The notes: a model not told the origin generated them from the letters alone. Shown: positions 34,553 through 42,899, numbered from the stretch's first letter. The stretch: 50,687 nt of DNA from Glycomyces dulcitolivorans (GCF_003265355.1 NZ_QFRW01000325.1:1-50687); one strand, 5' to 3'. Made by a program: numbers and translations.

Positions 34553-35463
34553 TGGAATCGCCTCCGCATCTGGGCGCGCAGGTACAGGAACAGGAAGGCG
34601 CCGATGAGGATCACCATGACGTTGCCCATCGCGGCGGCGTAGCCGAAGTTGCCGTACCGGAACGCCTCGTTGTAGGCGAACAGGCTCGGCAGCATCGTGG
34701 TCCCGCCCGGGCCGCCCGCGGTCAGCACGAACACCAGCGCGAACGAGTTGAAGTTCCAGATCAGGTCGAGCGTGGTGATCGCGGTGATGATCGGCCGCAG
34801 CGCCGGCAGCGTCACGTGCCAGAACCGCCGCCACGTGCTGGCGCCGTCGATCGCGGCCGCCTCGTTCAGCTCGGCCGGGACCGACTGGAGCCCGGCCAGG
34901 AGCGTGACCGTGGTCTGCGGCATCCCCGCCCACACGCCCACGACGATCACCACCGAGAGTGCGATCGCCGACTCGCCGAGCCAGTTGATCGCGCTCGGCA
35001 GGCCGAGGGATTCGAGGGTCCGGTTGACCGGCCCGTAGTTCGGGTTGAGCATGAGCTGCCACATGATCGCGATGATCACCGGCGGCATCGCCCACGGGAT
35101 GAGCGCGAGGGTGCGCGCCAGCCAGCGCAGCCGCAGGTCCAGGTTGAGCAGCAGCGCGAGCCCGAGCGAGGCGAGGAACTGGAGCACGGTCACCGAGAAC
35201 GCCCAGATCAGGCCGATCTTGAACGAGTTCCAGAACAGCTCGTTCCCGGCCAGCGCGACGTAGTTGTCGAGCCCGTTGAAGTGCGTCTCGGCGTTGAGTC
35301 CGGCCTCGGCGTCGGTGAAGCCGAGGAGGACGCCGTACACGAGCGGGTAGACGCTGAACAGCATCACCGGCAGCAGCGCGGGCAGGACCAGGAGCCACGC
35401 GTCGCGGCCGTCGGTCGAGCGGCGGCGCCTGCGGGGCGGTGCGGGTGCGGCGAGCGCGGTCAT
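34549..35463 (-). CDS. Sugar ABC transporter permease (MalF type)
   Basis: A 304-residue permease. A basic N terminus (PPRRRRRSTDGRD) is followed by the helix AWLLVLPALLPVMLFSVYPLVYG, and the EAA loop is VPAELNEAAAIDGASTWRRFWHVTLP. Six helices are expected. ATG 35463 overlaps the LacI stop by 4 bp. Confidence 0.93.
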   Translation of the reverse strand: MTALAAPAPPRRRRRSTDGRDAWLLVLPALLPVMLFSVYPLVYGVLLGFTDAEAGLNAETHFNGLDNYVALAGNELFWNSFKIGLIWAFSVTVLQFLASLGLALLLNLDLRLRWLARTLALIPWAMPPVIIAIMWQLMLNPNYGPVNRTLESLGLPSAINWLGESAIALSVVIVVGVWAGMPQTTVTLLAGLQSVPAELNEAAAIDGASTWRRFWHVTLPALRPIITAITTLDLIWNFNSFALVFVLTAGGPGGTTMLPSLFAYNEAFRYGNFGYAAAMGNVMVILIGAFLFLYLRAQMRRRFQ

Positions 35464-36473
35464 GCCGGGCCTCCGGTGGACTCGCGGACGGACAGCGCCG
35501 GGGGGATGACGATCCGGCTGACCGGGGCGTCGGGTTCGGCGATGCGGCGGATGAGGAGCTTCGCGGCGGCCTTGGCGCGCTTGGCGGAGCCCAGGTCCAC
35601 TGAGGTCAGGGACGGGGTGGCGAGTTCGGCGGCGTCGGTGTCGTCCATGCCGACGACCGCGACGTCCTCGGGGACGCGGGTCCCGGCCGCGGCGAGTTCT
35701 TTCAGGGCGGCGACGGCGAGGAGGTCGTTGGCGCCGATGATCGCGTCGGGACTGGCCTGGCCCAGGAGCGCGGCGGTGGCCTTGCGCCCGGCCCGGTAGG
35801 TGAACGCGGCCGCGGTGACCTGGAGTTCGGAGGAGGTCTGGAGCCCGAACCGCTCGATCGCCGAGAGGTACCCGGCGAGGCGGGCCGAACCGGGGACGGT
35901 GTCGACCGGGCCGTTGACGAGCGCGATGCGGCGGCGCCCCTGGGCGACGAGGTGCTCGACGGCGAGGCCGATGCCGGTGGCGGAGTCGGCGCGCACGCTG
36001 TCGAGCGCGACGTCGGCGGGCAGGGTGCCGATGACGACGATCGGCAGGCGGCTGGACTGCATCGCCTCGATGAGGTCTTCGGTGATGCGCAGCGGGCTCA
36101 TGAGCAGCCCGTCGGCGTAGCCGCGGTTGAGGCTGGTGACGAGGTCGATCTGGGACTGCGGGTCGCTGCCGGTCGAGGAGACGACGAGCCGGTACCCGGC
36201 CTTGGCGACGATCCCGGTGACGGTGCGCATCATCTGCACGTAGACGGGGTTGCCGACGTCGGCGACGGCGAGGGTGATCTGGTCGGTGCGACCGGTCCGC
36301 ATGGTGCGGGCGCTGGCATGGGGGACGTACCCGAGTTCGGCGGCGGCCTCCCGGACCTTCCGCGCGAGCTCCTCGCTGGCGGACCCGCCGTTGAGCACCC
36401 GCGACACGGACGACACGGACACGCCGGCCTTCGCGGCCACGAGCTGGAGGTTGGACTTCTTCGTCTCAGCCAT
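35460..36473 (-). CDS. LacI-family regulator heading the ten-gene operon
   Basis: A 337-residue repressor with HTH LQLVAAKAGVSVSSVSRVLNGG, hinge helix ARTMRTGRT and sugar-binding-like C-terminal domain (QITLAVADVGNPVYVQMM, RRRIALVNGP, DAIIGANDLLAVAAL). ATG 36473 has AGGGA at a good distance; ATG 36479 is an alternative. It is the first gene, and a 28-bp perfect palindrome lies 27 bp upstream, so it most likely represses its own operon until the imported compound binds. All downstream junctions but one are overlaps or near-overlaps, so one transcript of about 11.5 kb is likely. Confidence 0.93.
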   Translation of the reverse strand: MAETKKSNLQLVAAKAGVSVSSVSRVLNGGSASEELARKVREAAAELGYVPHASARTMRTGRTDQITLAVADVGNPVYVQMMRTVTGIVAKAGYRLVVSSTGSDPQSQIDLVTSLNRGYADGLLMSPLRITEDLIEAMQSSRLPIVVIGTLPADVALDSVRADSATGIGLAVEHLVAQGRRRIALVNGPVDTVPGSARLAGYLSAIERFGLQTSSELQVTAAAFTYRAGRKATAALLGQASPDAIIGANDLLAVAALKELAAAGTRVPEDVAVVGMDDTDAAELATPSLTSVDLGSAKRAKAAAKLLIRRIAEPDAPVSRIVIPPALSVRESTGGPA

Positions 36474-36499
36474 CCTCATTCCCTACGAGGTAGGAGGGA

Positions 36500-36527
36500 T
36501 TGGAAACGTTCTTAAGAACGTTTCCAA
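36500..36527. promoter_or_regulatory. 28-bp perfect palindromic operator
   Basis: The 14-bp arm TTGGAAACGTTCTT is followed directly by its exact reverse complement. Each arm also contains a GGAAACGTT block like half of a CG-centred LacI operator, so two dimers might bind side by side. It lies just before the LacI gene of the ten-gene operon. Confidence 0.82.
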
Positions 36528-36695
36528 GCACCATAGCAGAGATCCGAGAGAACGCAACACGAGCCACACCCGCCTCTCGACGACGGCCGCTCCTGGGGCG
36601 CGGCCTACACCCGTGGCTCCGTGGCACCGCCCACCCCGGGGCCGGTGTTAGGTTCGGCGCGGAAACCCTGACCGAACCTGCTGAAGGAGTCCTCG

Positions 36696-37016
36696 GTGGC
36701 CAAGAACCCCGTCTTCCTCTACCGGATGCTCACCCTCGCCGAAGGCTGGTCCTTCGTGCTCCTCCTCGTCTTCGGCTCGGGCCTGAGCCGCGTCTCCGAG
36801 ATCGACCTGGTCATGCCGCTCGGCTCGCTCCACGGCGCCCTGTTCGTGCTCCTGGTCGGCTCGACCCTGCTCATCCGCCGCCGCCTCGGCTGGGGCTTCG
36901 GCACCACGCTCCTCGCCCTCGTCTGCTCCGTGGTCCCGCTGGCGCCGTTCTGGTTCCACCACCGCAAGCGCGAGGAGTTCCTCGCCGCCGAGCGCGGCGC
37001 GGCCCAGCCCGCCTAG
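36696..37016 (+). CDS. DUF3817 integral membrane protein
   Basis: A 106-residue protein with three membrane helices. The family pattern YRMLTLAEGWSFVLLL, the central MPLGSLHGALFVLLV and the ending VPLAPFWFHHRKR are the DUF3817 signature (PF12823). Function is unknown; it is widespread in actinobacteria. GAAGGAG precedes GTG 36696. Single gene with a terminator, convergent with copA. Confidence 0.9.
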   Translation: MAKNPVFLYRMLTLAEGWSFVLLLVFGSGLSRVSEIDLVMPLGSLHGALFVLLVGSTLLIRRRLGWGFGTTLLALVCSVVPLAPFWFHHRKREEFLAAERGAAQPA

Positions 37017-37030
37017 TCCCCGACATGCGA

Positions 37031-37061
37031 AACCGCCCCGGCGCGCTGCGCCGGGGCGGTT
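37031..37061. terminator. Bidirectional terminator hairpin
   Basis: A perfect 14-bp stem (37031-37044 with 37048-37061) with a 3-nt loop sits between the DUF3817 gene and the convergent copA. Confidence 0.88.
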
Positions 37062-37069
37062 CGTCGTCG

Positions 37070-39313
37070 CTAGAGCGCTCGGCTCTTGAACGACCGCAGC
37101 CGCAGGCTGTTGCCGACCACGAACACGCTGGAGAAGGCCATGGCCGCCCCGGCGAGCATCGGGTTGAGCAGGCCCAGGGCCGCGAGCGGGATCGCCGCGA
37201 CGTTGTAGGCGAAGGCCCAGAACAGGTTGCCCTTGATGGTGCCGAGCGTGCGCCGCGACAGCCGGATCGCGTCCGCCGCGCCGCGCAGGTCGCCGCGGAC
37301 CAGCGTGATGTCGGCGGCCTCGATCGCGACGTCGGTGCCGGTGCCCATGGCCAGGCCGAGGTCGGCCTTCGCGAGTGCGGCGGCGTCGTTGACGCCGTCG
37401 CCGACCATCGCGACGACCTTGCCCTGCTCCTGGAGCCGGGCGACGGCCGCGACCTTGTCCTCGGGGAGGACTTCGGCTAGAACAGAGTCGATGCCCACTT
37501 CGGCGCCGATGCGCTCGGCGACCGCCTTGTTGTCGCCGGTCAGCAGGACCGGCGTCAGCCCGAGGGCCTTGAACTGGGCGACCGCTTCGAGACTGGTCGG
37601 CTTGACGGTGTCGGCGACGACCAGGACCCCGCGGGCCTCGCCGTCCCAGGCGACCGCGACCGCGGTCTTCCCCTCGGCCTCGGCGGCGGCCTTGGCCTCG
37701 GCGAGCACCGGGTCGAGTTCGAGGGTCCAGTCCTTGAGGAGGCTCTCGCGGCCGACGACCACGTAGTGGCCGTCGACGACGCCTTGGACGCCCTTGCCCT
37801 CGACGTTCTGGAAGTCCTCGACCGCCGGCAGCGGCCCGTCCTCGGCGGCGCCCTTCGCGATCGCCTGCGCCACCGGGTGCTCCGAGGCGTGCTCGATCGC
37901 GCCGGCCAGCCGCAGCAGCTCGGCCCGCTCGACGCCCTCGGCGGCGACGACGTCGACGAGGGTCATCTTGCCGGTGGTGACCGTGCCGGTCTTGTCGAGC
38001 ACGATCGTGTCCACCCGGCGGGTCGACTCCAGGACCTCAGGGCCCTTGATGAGCACGCCCATCTGGGCGCCGCGGCCGGTGCCGACCAGCAGCGCGGTCG
38101 GCGTGGCCAGGCCCAGGGCGCACGGGCAGGCGATGATGAGGACCGCGACGGCGGCGGTGAACGCCGAGGCCGCGGGGAACCCGGCGCCGAGCCAGAACCC
38201 GAGGGTGCCGACCGCGATCGCGATGACGACCGGCACGAAGATCCCCGAGACCCGGTCGGCCAGGCGCTGGACCTCGGCCTTCCCCGACTGGGCCTCTTCG
38301 ACCAGGCGCGCCATCTGCGCCAGCTGCGTGTCCGAGCCGACGCGGGTGGCCCGCACGACCAGGCGGCCCCCGGCGTTGACCGTCGCGCCGGTGACGGGGT
38401 CGCCCTCGGCGACCTCGACCGGGACGGACTCGCCGGTGAGCATGGAGGCGTCGATCGCGGAGGTGCCCGAGACGATCACGCCGTCGGCGGCGATCTTCTC
38501 CCCCGGGCGGACCGTGAACTCGTCGCCGACCGCGAGCTGCGCGATCGGGACGCGGGTCTCGGCGCCGCCCCGCAGGACCGCGACGTCCTTGGCGCCCATC
38601 TCCAGCAGGGCCCGCAGGGCCGCGCCGGCCCGGCGCTTCGAGCGCTTCTCGAAGTAGCGCCCGGCCAGGATGAACATCGTGACGCCCGCGGCGACTTCGA
38701 GGTACAGGTTCGAGGCGCCGTCGCTGGGCTCCACGGTGAACTCGAACGGGTGGGTCATGCCGATCTCGCCGGCCGTCCCCCAGAACAGGGCGTACACCGA
38801 CCAGGCGAACGCGGCGAGCGTCCCGACCGAGATGAGCGTGTCCATCGTGGCCGCGCCGTGGCGCAGGTTCACCCAGGCGGCCTTGTGGAACGGCCAGGCC
38901 GCCCACAGGATCACCGGCCACGCCAGCGCGAGCGAGAGCCACTGCCAGTAGTCGAACTGGAGGGCCGGGGCCATCGACATGGCGATGACCGGGACCGACA
39001 GGACGACCGAGGCGATGAGGCGGGTGCGCAGCGAGGTCAGCTCGGGGTCGGGGCGGTCCTCGTCGTCGGCCTCCGGTTCGGGGGCCTTGGGGACGGCGGC
39101 GGTGTAGCCGGTCTTCTCGACGACGGCGATGAGCTCGGCCGGGTCGGTGCCCGCGGGGGCTTCGACGAGGGCCTTCTCGGTGGCGTAGTTGACGCTGGCG
39201 GTCACGCCGTCGAGCTTGTTGAGCTTCTTCTCGATCCGCATGGCGCAGGAGGCGCAGGTCATACCGCCGATCTCAAGTTCGATGCGGTTCGCGGCGGCGG
39301 GGGCCGATGCCAT
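37070..39313 (-). CDS. copA: Copper-translocating P1B-type ATPase CopA
   Basis: A 747-residue heavy-metal P-type ATPase. One N-terminal HMA domain holds GGMTCASC (C20, C23). The membrane metal site is CPC at 396-398 ([13 protein letters not shown]), the phosphorylated aspartate is D440 in DKTGTVT, the family HP motif is SEHPVAQA (H479-P480), and TGES and [10 protein letters not shown] are present. CPC plus the C-terminal YN and MxxSS residues ([15 protein letters not shown]) point to Cu(I) export to the outside. It is the last gene of the copper operon (CopZ, secreted His/Met protein, CopA), controlled probably by CsoR through the boxes at 40549 and 40583. Confidence 0.95.
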   Translation of the reverse strand: MASAPAAANRIELEIGGMTCASCAMRIEKKLNKLDGVTASVNYATEKALVEAPAGTDPAELIAVVEKTGYTAAVPKAPEPEADDEDRPDPELTSLRTRLIASVVLSVPVIAMSMAPALQFDYWQWLSLALAWPVILWAAWPFHKAAWVNLRHGAATMDTLISVGTLAAFAWSVYALFWGTAGEIGMTHPFEFTVEPSDGASNLYLEVAAGVTMFILAGRYFEKRSKRRAGAALRALLEMGAKDVAVLRGGAETRVPIAQLAVGDEFTVRPGEKIAADGVIVSGTSAIDASMLTGESVPVEVAEGDPVTGATVNAGGRLVVRATRVGSDTQLAQMARLVEEAQSGKAEVQRLADRVSGIFVPVVIAIAVGTLGFWLGAGFPAASAFTAAVAVLIIACPCALGLATPTALLVGTGRGAQMGVLIKGPEVLESTRRVDTIVLDKTGTVTTGKMTLVDVVAAEGVERAELLRLAGAIEHASEHPVAQAIAKGAAEDGPLPAVEDFQNVEGKGVQGVVDGHYVVVGRESLLKDWTLELDPVLAEAKAAAEAEGKTAVAVAWDGEARGVLVVADTVKPTSLEAVAQFKALGLTPVLLTGDNKAVAERIGAEVGIDSVLAEVLPEDKVAAVARLQEQGKVVAMVGDGVNDAAALAKADLGLAMGTGTDVAIEAADITLVRGDLRGAADAIRLSRRTLGTIKGNLFWAFAYNVAAIPLAALGLLNPMLAGAAMAFSSVFVVGNSLRLRSFKSRAL

Positions 39314-39345
39314 GGGTCTACTTCCTTCCTTCTGCTCGGTGTCGC

Positions 39346-40317
39346 TCAGTCGTCGTGGGAGTCGGTGCCGTCGTGCCCGTGCGGGGACTCCGACTCGGTC
39401 GACTGGGGCTCGGTTCCGTCGGTGTCGAGGACGAACGGCGCGGTGTGGACCTGGCCGTCGACCTGGAAGTCGAGGTAGAGCAGGTAGCGGCCCTCGGTGG
39501 GCGCGGCGGTGGCGAACACGATGCCCGGTCCGGAGGTGGTGCCCGGTTCGGGCTCGTCGCCTTCGGGGTGGACGTGCAGGTAGCCGAGGTCGCCTTCGCG
39601 GAGGGCGACGAGGTGGCCCCAGGCGCCGAGGTAGGGCTCCAGGGTGGTGACGGGCGCGCCGTCCTTGGTCACTTCGACGGTGAGTTCGGTGGTGGCGCCC
39701 GCGGCGAGGTCGCCGGTGAGGGTGACGTCGAAGCCGTCGACGCTCGCGGTGCGGGTGACCGGGTTGTCGGCGCGCGGCGTGTAGTCGCCGGCGACCTCGA
39801 AGGTCTGCGAGAGGGTCACGTCCAGTTCCTCGGCGGCGTCCCCGGGGACGAAGTCGGCGAAGACGCGGTAGGTGCCGGGCTGGTCCCAGGACCAGGGCAG
39901 GGACCAGGTCGTGCCGTCGAACACGGGGTGGACGTGGCGGAACTCGGCGCCGTCGGCGCGGACGACGATGAGGTGCAGCTCCTTCTCGTGGGAGACGGTG
40001 TACTCGCTGAGGGCCTCGCCGCCCGGGGCGGTGATGCCGAAGGCGAGCGTCCCCTCGGTGCCGGTCTCGGCGGGGGCCGAGACCTCGCTCATGAGGTAGC
40101 CGTCCTGCTCGATCGAGAGGCCGCGGACCGGGTCGGCCTCGTGGCCGCCGTGGTCTTCCATGTCCGTCTCCATGTCCATGTCGTGCTCGGGTTCGGTGGC
40201 CGCCAGCCGGTCCTCGACCGCGCTGTCGGGGACGACGGCCGCGGCGACCGCGTACGTCCCGGCGAACAGCGCGGCGAGTCCGAGGCCGAAGGCGCCCAGT
40301 CGGACGGGGGCGTTCAT
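39346..40317 (-). CDS. Exported His/Met-rich copper-operon protein
   Basis: A 323-residue protein with an N-terminal hydrophobic signal or anchor ([23 protein letters not shown]). A metal-ligand-rich stretch follows ([17 protein letters not shown]), then two beta-rich parts with HLIVV...FRHVHPV and [11 protein letters not shown], and a His/Asp tail ([11 protein letters not shown]). Such residues suit copper binding outside the membrane. Similar proteins often lie between copZ and copA in actinobacteria; I infer a copper-binding or delivery role. ATG 40317 overlaps the copZ stop by 4 bp. Confidence 0.8.
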   Translation of the reverse strand: MNAPVRLGAFGLGLAALFAGTYAVAAAVVPDSAVEDRLAATEPEHDMDMETDMEDHGGHEADPVRGLSIEQDGYLMSEVSAPAETGTEGTLAFGITAPGGEALSEYTVSHEKELHLIVVRADGAEFRHVHPVFDGTTWSLPWSWDQPGTYRVFADFVPGDAAEELDVTLSQTFEVAGDYTPRADNPVTRTASVDGFDVTLTGDLAAGATTELTVEVTKDGAPVTTLEPYLGAWGHLVALREGDLGYLHVHPEGDEPEPGTTSGPGIVFATAAPTEGRYLLYLDFQVDGQVHTAPFVLDTDGTEPQSTESESPHGHDGTDSHDD

Positions 40318-40526
40318 GAGACGCGCACCGCCTCGTAGCCGGCCTCGTCCACGGCGGCGATGACGGCGGCGTCGTCGACCGGCGCGTCGGCCGTGACGAC
40401 CAACTTGCCGGTGGCGGCGCTGACGTCGATCTGCTTGATCGGGCCGATCTTGCCGACCTCCTCGCGCACGGACATCTCGCAGTGGCCGCAGGTCATTCCG
40501 GTGACCTGGTACTCGATGACGCTCAT
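40314..40526 (-). CDS. copZ: CopZ-type copper chaperone
   Basis: A 70-residue heavy-metal-associated domain protein. The metal site is [11 protein letters not shown] with two cysteines, and the rest fits the beta-alpha-beta-beta-alpha-beta fold, ending [11 protein letters not shown]. It would carry Cu(I) to CopA. ATG 40526 has GAGGAAG at a good distance; the earlier ATG 40550 lies inside the CsoR box and is not used. First gene of the copper operon. Confidence 0.93.
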   Translation of the reverse strand: MSVIEYQVTGMTCGHCEMSVREEVGKIGPIKQIDVSAATGKLVVTADAPVDDAAVIAAVDEAGYEAVRVS

Positions 40527-40548
40527 GACGACTTCCTCTCGGTCGATC

Positions 40549-40565
40549 ATACCCCTGGAGGGTAT
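40549..40565 (-). promoter_or_regulatory. CsoR-type operator, proximal
   Basis: ATACCCctggaGGGTAT has 6-bp exact inverted arms and lies 23 bp before copZ. It fits the known CsoR box form. No csoR gene is seen in the window. Confidence 0.75.
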
Positions 40566-40582
40566 CTCCTTGATCTGAATTT

Positions 40583-40599
40583 ATACCCCCTTGGGGTAT
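40583..40599 (-). promoter_or_regulatory. CsoR-type operator, distal
   Basis: ATACCCCcttGGGGTAT has 7-bp exact inverted arms, the strongest of the three copper boxes in this window. It is 34 bp from the proximal box centre to centre. Confidence 0.82.
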
Positions 40600-40717
40600 C
40601 GAGTCAACAGACGGGTCTCATTTTTTCGACCAGACCCCCGGACATGCGGAAAGCCCGGGGATTCCGCCGTGGGCGTAACGGGTGGAATCCTCCGGGCGCG
40701 TCGGCTTACCGTGAACC

Positions 40718-41095
40718 ATGGCTGAGACTTCCCCGAACCCGGTCGACGCGCCGGAGCAGACCCGACCGACCGCACCGAGCACGGCGCCGAGCGAGCCCCT
40801 GTGGCGCGACGCCCTCGGCGAGCAGCTCCGCTCGACCCGCCGCGAACGCGGCGAGACCCTGAGCGAGACCGCCGACCGCGCCGGGATCTCCCCGCAGTAC
40901 CTCTCCGAGATGGAGCGCGGCGTCAAGGAGCCGTCGAGCGAGATGATCGCCGCGGTCGCCGGCGCCCTGGAGACGACGCTCGGCGACCTGGTCCTCCAGG
41001 TCGCCGAACGGATCCTCCTCGACCGCACCGCGGTCGAGCGCGCCGACACCCCGTCCGGCCCGGTCTGCCGGGCGGCGTACGCGCTCGCGGCCTAG
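40718..41095 (+). CDS. PopR/ClgR-like XRE-family regulator
   Basis: A 125-residue protein with a Pro/Thr-rich N-terminal tail and an XRE helix-turn-helix at about 34-95 (LGEQLRSTRRERGETLSETADRAG, ISPQYLSEMERGVKEPSSEMI). The Y-L-S-E-x-E-R-G-x-K-E-x-S-S-E core is typical of ClgR/PopR-type activators of clp genes in actinobacteria. The last residues are AAYALAA, identical in the final five to the ssrA degradation tag; Streptomyces PopR is known to be removed by ClpP through C-terminal alanines. It is convergent with two clpP genes. I infer that it activates this clpP operon and is itself degraded by ClpP. Confidence 0.85.
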   Translation: MAETSPNPVDAPEQTRPTAPSTAPSEPLWRDALGEQLRSTRRERGETLSETADRAGISPQYLSEMERGVKEPSSEMIAAVAGALETTLGDLVLQVAERILLDRTAVERADTPSGPVCRAAYALAA

Positions 41096-41102
41096 GGACT
41101 CG

Positions 41103-41128
41103 CGGGGCCCGGCCGCGGCCGGGCCCCG
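41103..41128. terminator. Bidirectional terminator hairpin
   Basis: A perfect 12-bp stem with a 2-nt centre (41103-41114 with 41117-41128) lies between the regulator and the second clpP gene, 8 bp past the regulator stop. Confidence 0.8.
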
Positions 41129-41132
41129 GGGG

Positions 41133-41720
41133 CTACTGCGTCTCCAGGATGTTGTCGACCAGGCCGTAGGCCTTCGCGGCCTCCGCCGTGAACACGCGGT
41201 CCCGGTCGGTGTCGAGGCGCAGCTGCTCCGCGGTCTGCCCGGTGTGGCGCGACAGGATCTGCTCCATGCTGTCGCGGACCCGCACGAGCTCGTCGGCCTG
41301 GATGATCAGGTCCGGGATCGTCCCGCGGCCCTGCCCGGCGGGCTGGTCGAGGACGATGCGGGCGTGCGGCAGCGCCGAGCGCATCCCCTCGGTCCCGGAC
41401 GCCAGGAGCACCGCGCCGACGCCGATCGCCTGGCCGACGCAGAGCGTGGCGACGTTCGGCCTGATGTACCGCAGCGTGTCGTAGACCGCGAGCATCGCGC
41501 TGGGGTCGCCGCCCTCGCAGTTGATGTAGAAGTTGACGTCCTTGTCGGGGTTCGCCTCCTCCAGGTGCAGCAGCTGCGCGACGAGGGCGTTGGCGACGCC
41601 CGCGTCGATCGCGGTGCCGAGGTAGATGATCCTCCCTGCCAGCAGGTGGGAGTAGACGTCCATGACGCGCTCGCCGCGGCCCTGGTCGACGATCACGTTC
41701 GGGATCATGTAGCTGCTCAC
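41133..41720 (-). CDS. ClpP-like protein lacking the catalytic Ser and His
   Basis: A 195-residue ClpP-family subunit. The fold is well kept (IYLGTAIDAGVANALVAQLL, NFYINCEGGDPSAM, YGLVDNILETQ). Aligning to the canonical triad, the serine position is G100 (VGQAIGVGAVLL against GQAASMGAxL), the histidine position is D125 (RIVLDQPAG against MIHQP) and only the aspartate remains (D174 in DTDRDRV). Spacing between positions (25 and 49) is exactly canonical, so the loss is substitution, not misalignment. It is predicted to be an inactive, ClpR-like ring partner. GTG 41720 overlaps the stop of the active clpP by 4 bp; GAGGGG lies before it. Confidence 0.9.
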   Translation of the reverse strand: MSSYMIPNVIVDQGRGERVMDVYSHLLAGRIIYLGTAIDAGVANALVAQLLHLEEANPDKDVNFYINCEGGDPSAMLAVYDTLRYIRPNVATLCVGQAIGVGAVLLASGTEGMRSALPHARIVLDQPAGQGRGTIPDLIIQADELVRVRDSMEQILSRHTGQTAEQLRLDTDRDRVFTAEAAKAYGLVDNILETQ

Positions 41721-42346
41721 CGGTTTCCCCTCTCGGCCGCGACCCGCAGGCCGATGCCCGGTCGCTCTTTCGGCGCGATCTCGTCGAAGGAGGTGACGAT
41801 CGCGTCGACGAAGCCGTACTCCTTCGCTTCCTCCGCGGTGTACCAGCGGTCCCGCAGCGAGTCCTCGAAGATCGTCTCCGCGGTCTGGCCGGTGTCCTCG
41901 GCGATCAGCTTGAGCACGGTGTCCCTGGTGTAGCGCAGGTCGTTGGCCTGCAACTCGATGTCGACCGCGGCGCCCCCGATCCCGGCCGACCCCTGGTGCA
42001 TGAGGACCCTCGCGTGCGGCAGCACCCGCCGCTTGCCCCTCGTCCCGGCCGACAGCAGGAACTGCCCTGCGCTGCATGCGAGCCCGAGCGCCAGCGTCGC
42101 GACGTCGCACGGCACCAGCCGCATCGTGTCCCGGATCGCCAGCATCGACGGCACCGACCCGCCCGGCGAGTGGATCCACAGTGAGATGTCGCTCGACGGG
42201 TCGTCGATCGCCAGCGACAGCATCTGCGTCGCCAGCAGCGTCCCGTTGTCGTCGTCGAGCACCCCGTCGAGCACGAGCACCCGCTGCTGGTACAGCTCCC
42301 GCCGCGCGCGTTCGGTGAACTGCTGCGGCCTGTTGTCTTCGCTCAT
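41717..42346 (-). CDS. ClpP protease subunit (ClpP3/4-like)
   Basis: A 209-residue ATP-dependent protease subunit with a full triad: S92 in GLACSAGQFLL, H117 in RVLMHQGSAG, D166 in EDSLRDRW. Length, HSPGGSVPSM and YGFVDAI match the family. With ClpX or ClpC-type ATPases it would form a barrel degrading regulators and damaged proteins. ATG 42346 follows GAGGGTGGGG. It is translationally coupled to the inactive paralogue, so a mixed ring is likely. As in Streptomyces clpP3-clpP4, a PopR-like gene is adjacent, so this is probably the secondary, inducible pair rather than the housekeeping clpP1P2. Confidence 0.93.
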   Translation of the reverse strand: MSEDNRPQQFTERARRELYQQRVLVLDGVLDDDNGTLLATQMLSLAIDDPSSDISLWIHSPGGSVPSMLAIRDTMRLVPCDVATLALGLACSAGQFLLSAGTRGKRRVLPHARVLMHQGSAGIGGAAVDIELQANDLRYTRDTVLKLIAEDTGQTAETIFEDSLRDRWYTAEEAKEYGFVDAIVTSFDEIAPKERPGIGLRVAAERGNR

Positions 42347-42386
42347 CCCCCCACCCTCCGCCGCGCCCCGCTTCCCCCGCAACCGA

Positions 42387-42431
42387 ATCCGCCCTGAGCA
42401 GATCCGCTCTGAGCAGATCCGCTCTGAGCAG
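42387..42431. repeat. Three tandem 15-bp repeats before the clpP pair
   Basis: The unit atccgctctgagcag occurs three times head to tail (first copy with one change, ccc for ctc). It is 41-85 bp before the ClpP start, where an activator would bind. The unit holds the small inverted repeat GCTCtGAGC. Confidence 0.72.
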
Positions 42432-42437
42432 CGCGGC

Positions 42438-42470
42438 CGCCGCGGAGGTCCTTTCGGGACCTCCGCGGCG
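42438..42470 (-). terminator. Terminator hairpin of the 134-residue protein gene
   Basis: A perfect 14-bp stem (42438-42451 with 42457-42470) and a 5-nt loop lie 24 bp past the stop at 42495. Confidence 0.87.
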
Positions 42471-42494
42471 CGGCGGTGTTCGTCATCGGTGCGG

Positions 42495-42899
42495 TCAGGC
42501 GTTCAGCGCCTCGGTGATCTTGCGGCTCATCTCGGCCATCGAGGGGCTCGGGGCGCCCTTGTGGGCGCGGTTCGCGGCCTCGACGGCGACGGTGACGACC
42601 TTGCGGAAGTTCTCCGCCTCGGCCTCGTCCTGCGCCTTGAGGATGCCGACGGCCTCGGCCAGCGCGGGCAGCACCTGGTCGGCGACGGCCGCGGCGGTCT
42701 TGCCCTTGAGCTTGAAGTCGTTCTTCTTCGAGGCGAGGACGTGCCCGACCTCGCCGGTGGCGGAGGCGTAGGACAGCGACCCCTCGGTGGCGACCTTGTG
42801 GGCCGACCCGGCGAGGCCGGCGAAGGCGAGGAGGTGGATCGCGCCGTAGGCGGCGGTGCGGATGACGGTCTGGTTCTCGGCGGTCAGGTTGACGCTCAT
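42495..42899 (-). CDS. Conserved-looking helical protein, function unknown
   Basis: A 134-residue, mostly helical protein without signal peptide. One moderately hydrophobic stretch (AAYGAIHLLAFAGLAGSAHKV) is followed by charged helices (ASKKNDFKLKGKTAAAVADQVLPALAEAVGIL, EAEAENFRKVVTVAVEAANRA). I do not recognise a family. AAGGAGC precedes ATG 42899 and a strong terminator follows, so it is an expressed single gene. Nothing links it clearly to the clpP genes downstream. Confidence 0.75.
   Translation of the reverse strand: MSVNLTAENQTVIRTAAYGAIHLLAFAGLAGSAHKVATEGSLSYASATGEVGHVLASKKNDFKLKGKTAAAVADQVLPALAEAVGILKAQDEAEAENFRKVVTVAVEAANRAHKGAPSPSMAEMSRKITEALNA

Noticed and set aside
41071-41095. 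tmRNA (ssrA) tag sequence
   Set aside because: The YALAA codons are the end of a normal XRE-type gene; no tRNA-like or tmRNA structure surrounds them.
42387-42431. CRISPR array
   Set aside because: Three 15-bp units directly abut without spacers, and no cas gene is present.
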